Origin: Flavobacteriales bacterium
GTDB taxonomy: Bacteria; Bacteroidota; Bacteroidia; Flavobacteriales_D; Crocinitomicaceae
DNA: 6,388 nucleotides
NCBI GenBank assembly: GCA_009926905.1
Contig: RFNX01000256.1
Span: 1 to 6,388, forward strand
Direction of reading: 5' to 3'
Below the pieces are notes generated by a model that saw only the letters and a list, made by a program, of their open reading frames with translations, was not told the DNA's origin and ran no database searches. The first letter of the stretch is position 1. Every line of letters begins with the position of its first letter. Below are positions 5,563 through 6,388 of this stretch, in pieces. The position numbers were made by a program, and so were the translations under genes.

Positions 5563-6388
5563 TCAATTCATCAACCCTCTTCCGATTTTTCGTATTTTTT
5601 TATCATTTGTTAATTGTGCAATTGCTTTATCTAAGATTCCGTTAACGAACAAATTACTTTTTGGAGTACTGTAGAATTTAGAAATCTCAATGTATTCATT
5701 CAAAGTCACTTTCGTCGGAATACTGCTACAAACTTGTAATTCAGTGATTCCCATTTTCAAAAGCAACATATCCATTTTCGCAATTCGATCCAATTCCCAG
5801 TTGTCAGCCAATTTCATGATTAAATCTTCATTCTCTTTGTCTAATTCAATTGTTTTGCGAACCAAATTTACGATAAACTCTTTTTCGTCGTCGTTTTCTT
5901 TGTATAAAGGAAGAACAACAAATTCTTCGTTTTCTTTCGCTGCTTTTATTGATTTCAAAGCCATAGAACAACACAAATCGATGTCATCCATCCAGAAAAT
6001 GCTTTTCTCTTCAAAATAATTGTATAGGAAAGTTGAATTTGCAATGTCAATTTTAAAAAGCTGAACAGCAAATGCTTTGTCTTCGTCGTAACCTTCTACT
6101 CCATTTTTCATGAACTCGAAATACGTTTCACTTTCCAAAATTTGAAGGTACATTTTTCTAAAAATCTCTTGATTTTCAACGCCCATCCAATTCACTTTGC
6201 GTTTTTCAGACAATCTTCTCAATTCGGAAGAATCTTCAATCTGCTGAATCAACTTATTTTCAACCAATTTCAAATTTGGGTTCAAATCCTCTTCTGTTGG
6301 ACGAAGTTTGCGTTTGCGTTCTTCAATTTTTGTTTCTGCTGCATTTTTTACCTCTGGCAATGTCAAAAGTAAATAAAGGTACAAATCG
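5563..6388 (-). CDS. nusB: Transcription antitermination factor NusB, Bacteroidota long form, partial (5' end outside window)
   Basis: NusB binds boxA RNA with NusE (S10) and supports antitermination in rRNA operons, in the cytoplasm. The C-terminal half is clearly NusB: NWELDRIAKMDMLLLKMGITEL (195-216) and PTKVTLNEYIEISKFYSTPK (223-242), then SNLFVNGILDKAI, ending in the GRGLMN tail; numbering counts the codon at 6382-6384 as residue 1. That codon is TTG and is not the real start: the frame stays open, with Asp before it, to the edge. The DLYLYLLLTLPEV stretch matches the region after the N-terminal RRHIR-type helix of Bacteroidota NusB, as I recall it. About 45-50 residues are therefore probably missing. 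Bacteroidota NusB is about twice the length of E. coli NusB (139 aa). The extra part here is the charged helical region at about 11-150. It is the first in-window gene of the block running on to DUF1573 and yajC. Confidence 0.94.
   Translation of the reverse strand, partial: DLYLYLLLTLPEVKNAAETKIEERKRKLRPTEEDLNPNLKLVENKLIQQIEDSSELRRLSEKRKVNWMGVENQEIFRKMYLQILESETYFEFMKNGVEGYDEDKAFAVQLFKIDIANSTFLYNYFEEKSIFWMDDIDLCCSMALKSIKAAKENEEFVVLPLYKENDDEKEFIVNLVRKTIELDKENEDLIMKLADNWELDRIAKMDMLLLKMGITELQVCSSIPTKVTLNEYIEISKFYSTPKSNLFVNGILDKAIAQLTNDKKIRKIGRGLMN

Noticed and set aside
5690..6019. 109-codon plus-strand frame opposite nusB
   Set aside because: Lies entirely antisense to conserved NusB sequence, with Ser/Phe-rich composition expected of a complement of Glu/Lys-rich coding DNA.

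Overview
The window looks like chromosomal DNA of a low-GC Bacteroidota, most likely Flavobacteriales. The evidence is AT-rich DNA, start codons preceded by A-rich stretches rather than Shine-Dalgarno sequences, two matches to the Bacteroidota -7 promoter element TAnnTTTG, a long-form NusB, and the gene order nusB - DUF1573 lipoprotein - yajC. The genus cannot be fixed from this sequence. Nothing resembling a transposase, phage gene, CRISPR array, tRNA or rRNA was seen.

Left part, plus strand: two adjacent POT/PTR-family (proton-coupled oligopeptide) transporters. The first is cut by the left edge of the window. A clear intrinsic terminator with a UUCG tetraloop separates them. The two are not simple duplicates. 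The first seems to lack the extra helix pair between TM6 and TM7 and has Glu in TM7. The second has that pair, has Lys at the same TM7 position, and carries a 65-residue insert in the predicted periplasmic TM7-TM8 loop. A small lipoprotein of unknown function follows, with its own candidate promoter.

Middle, minus strand: a secreted M28-family metallopeptidase resembling carboxypeptidase Q, converging on the lipoprotein gene with only 8 nt between the stops. A periplasmic exopeptidase beside two peptide importers suggests peptide scavenging; this is inference from neighbourhood.

Right part, minus strand, transcribed right to left: nusB (5' end beyond the right edge), a 223-nt intergenic region with unusual repeats, a DUF1573 lipoprotein, yajC, and a strong intrinsic terminator. 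NusB acts in transcription antitermination of rRNA operons and YajC is an accessory subunit of the Sec translocon, so this is a housekeeping block. The nusB-DUF1573 gap holds two copies of a GC-rich palindrome (TCCGCC-NN-GGCGGA) and a 7-bp tandem repeat array. It is the least explained stretch here. No convincing undescribed multi-gene system was found.
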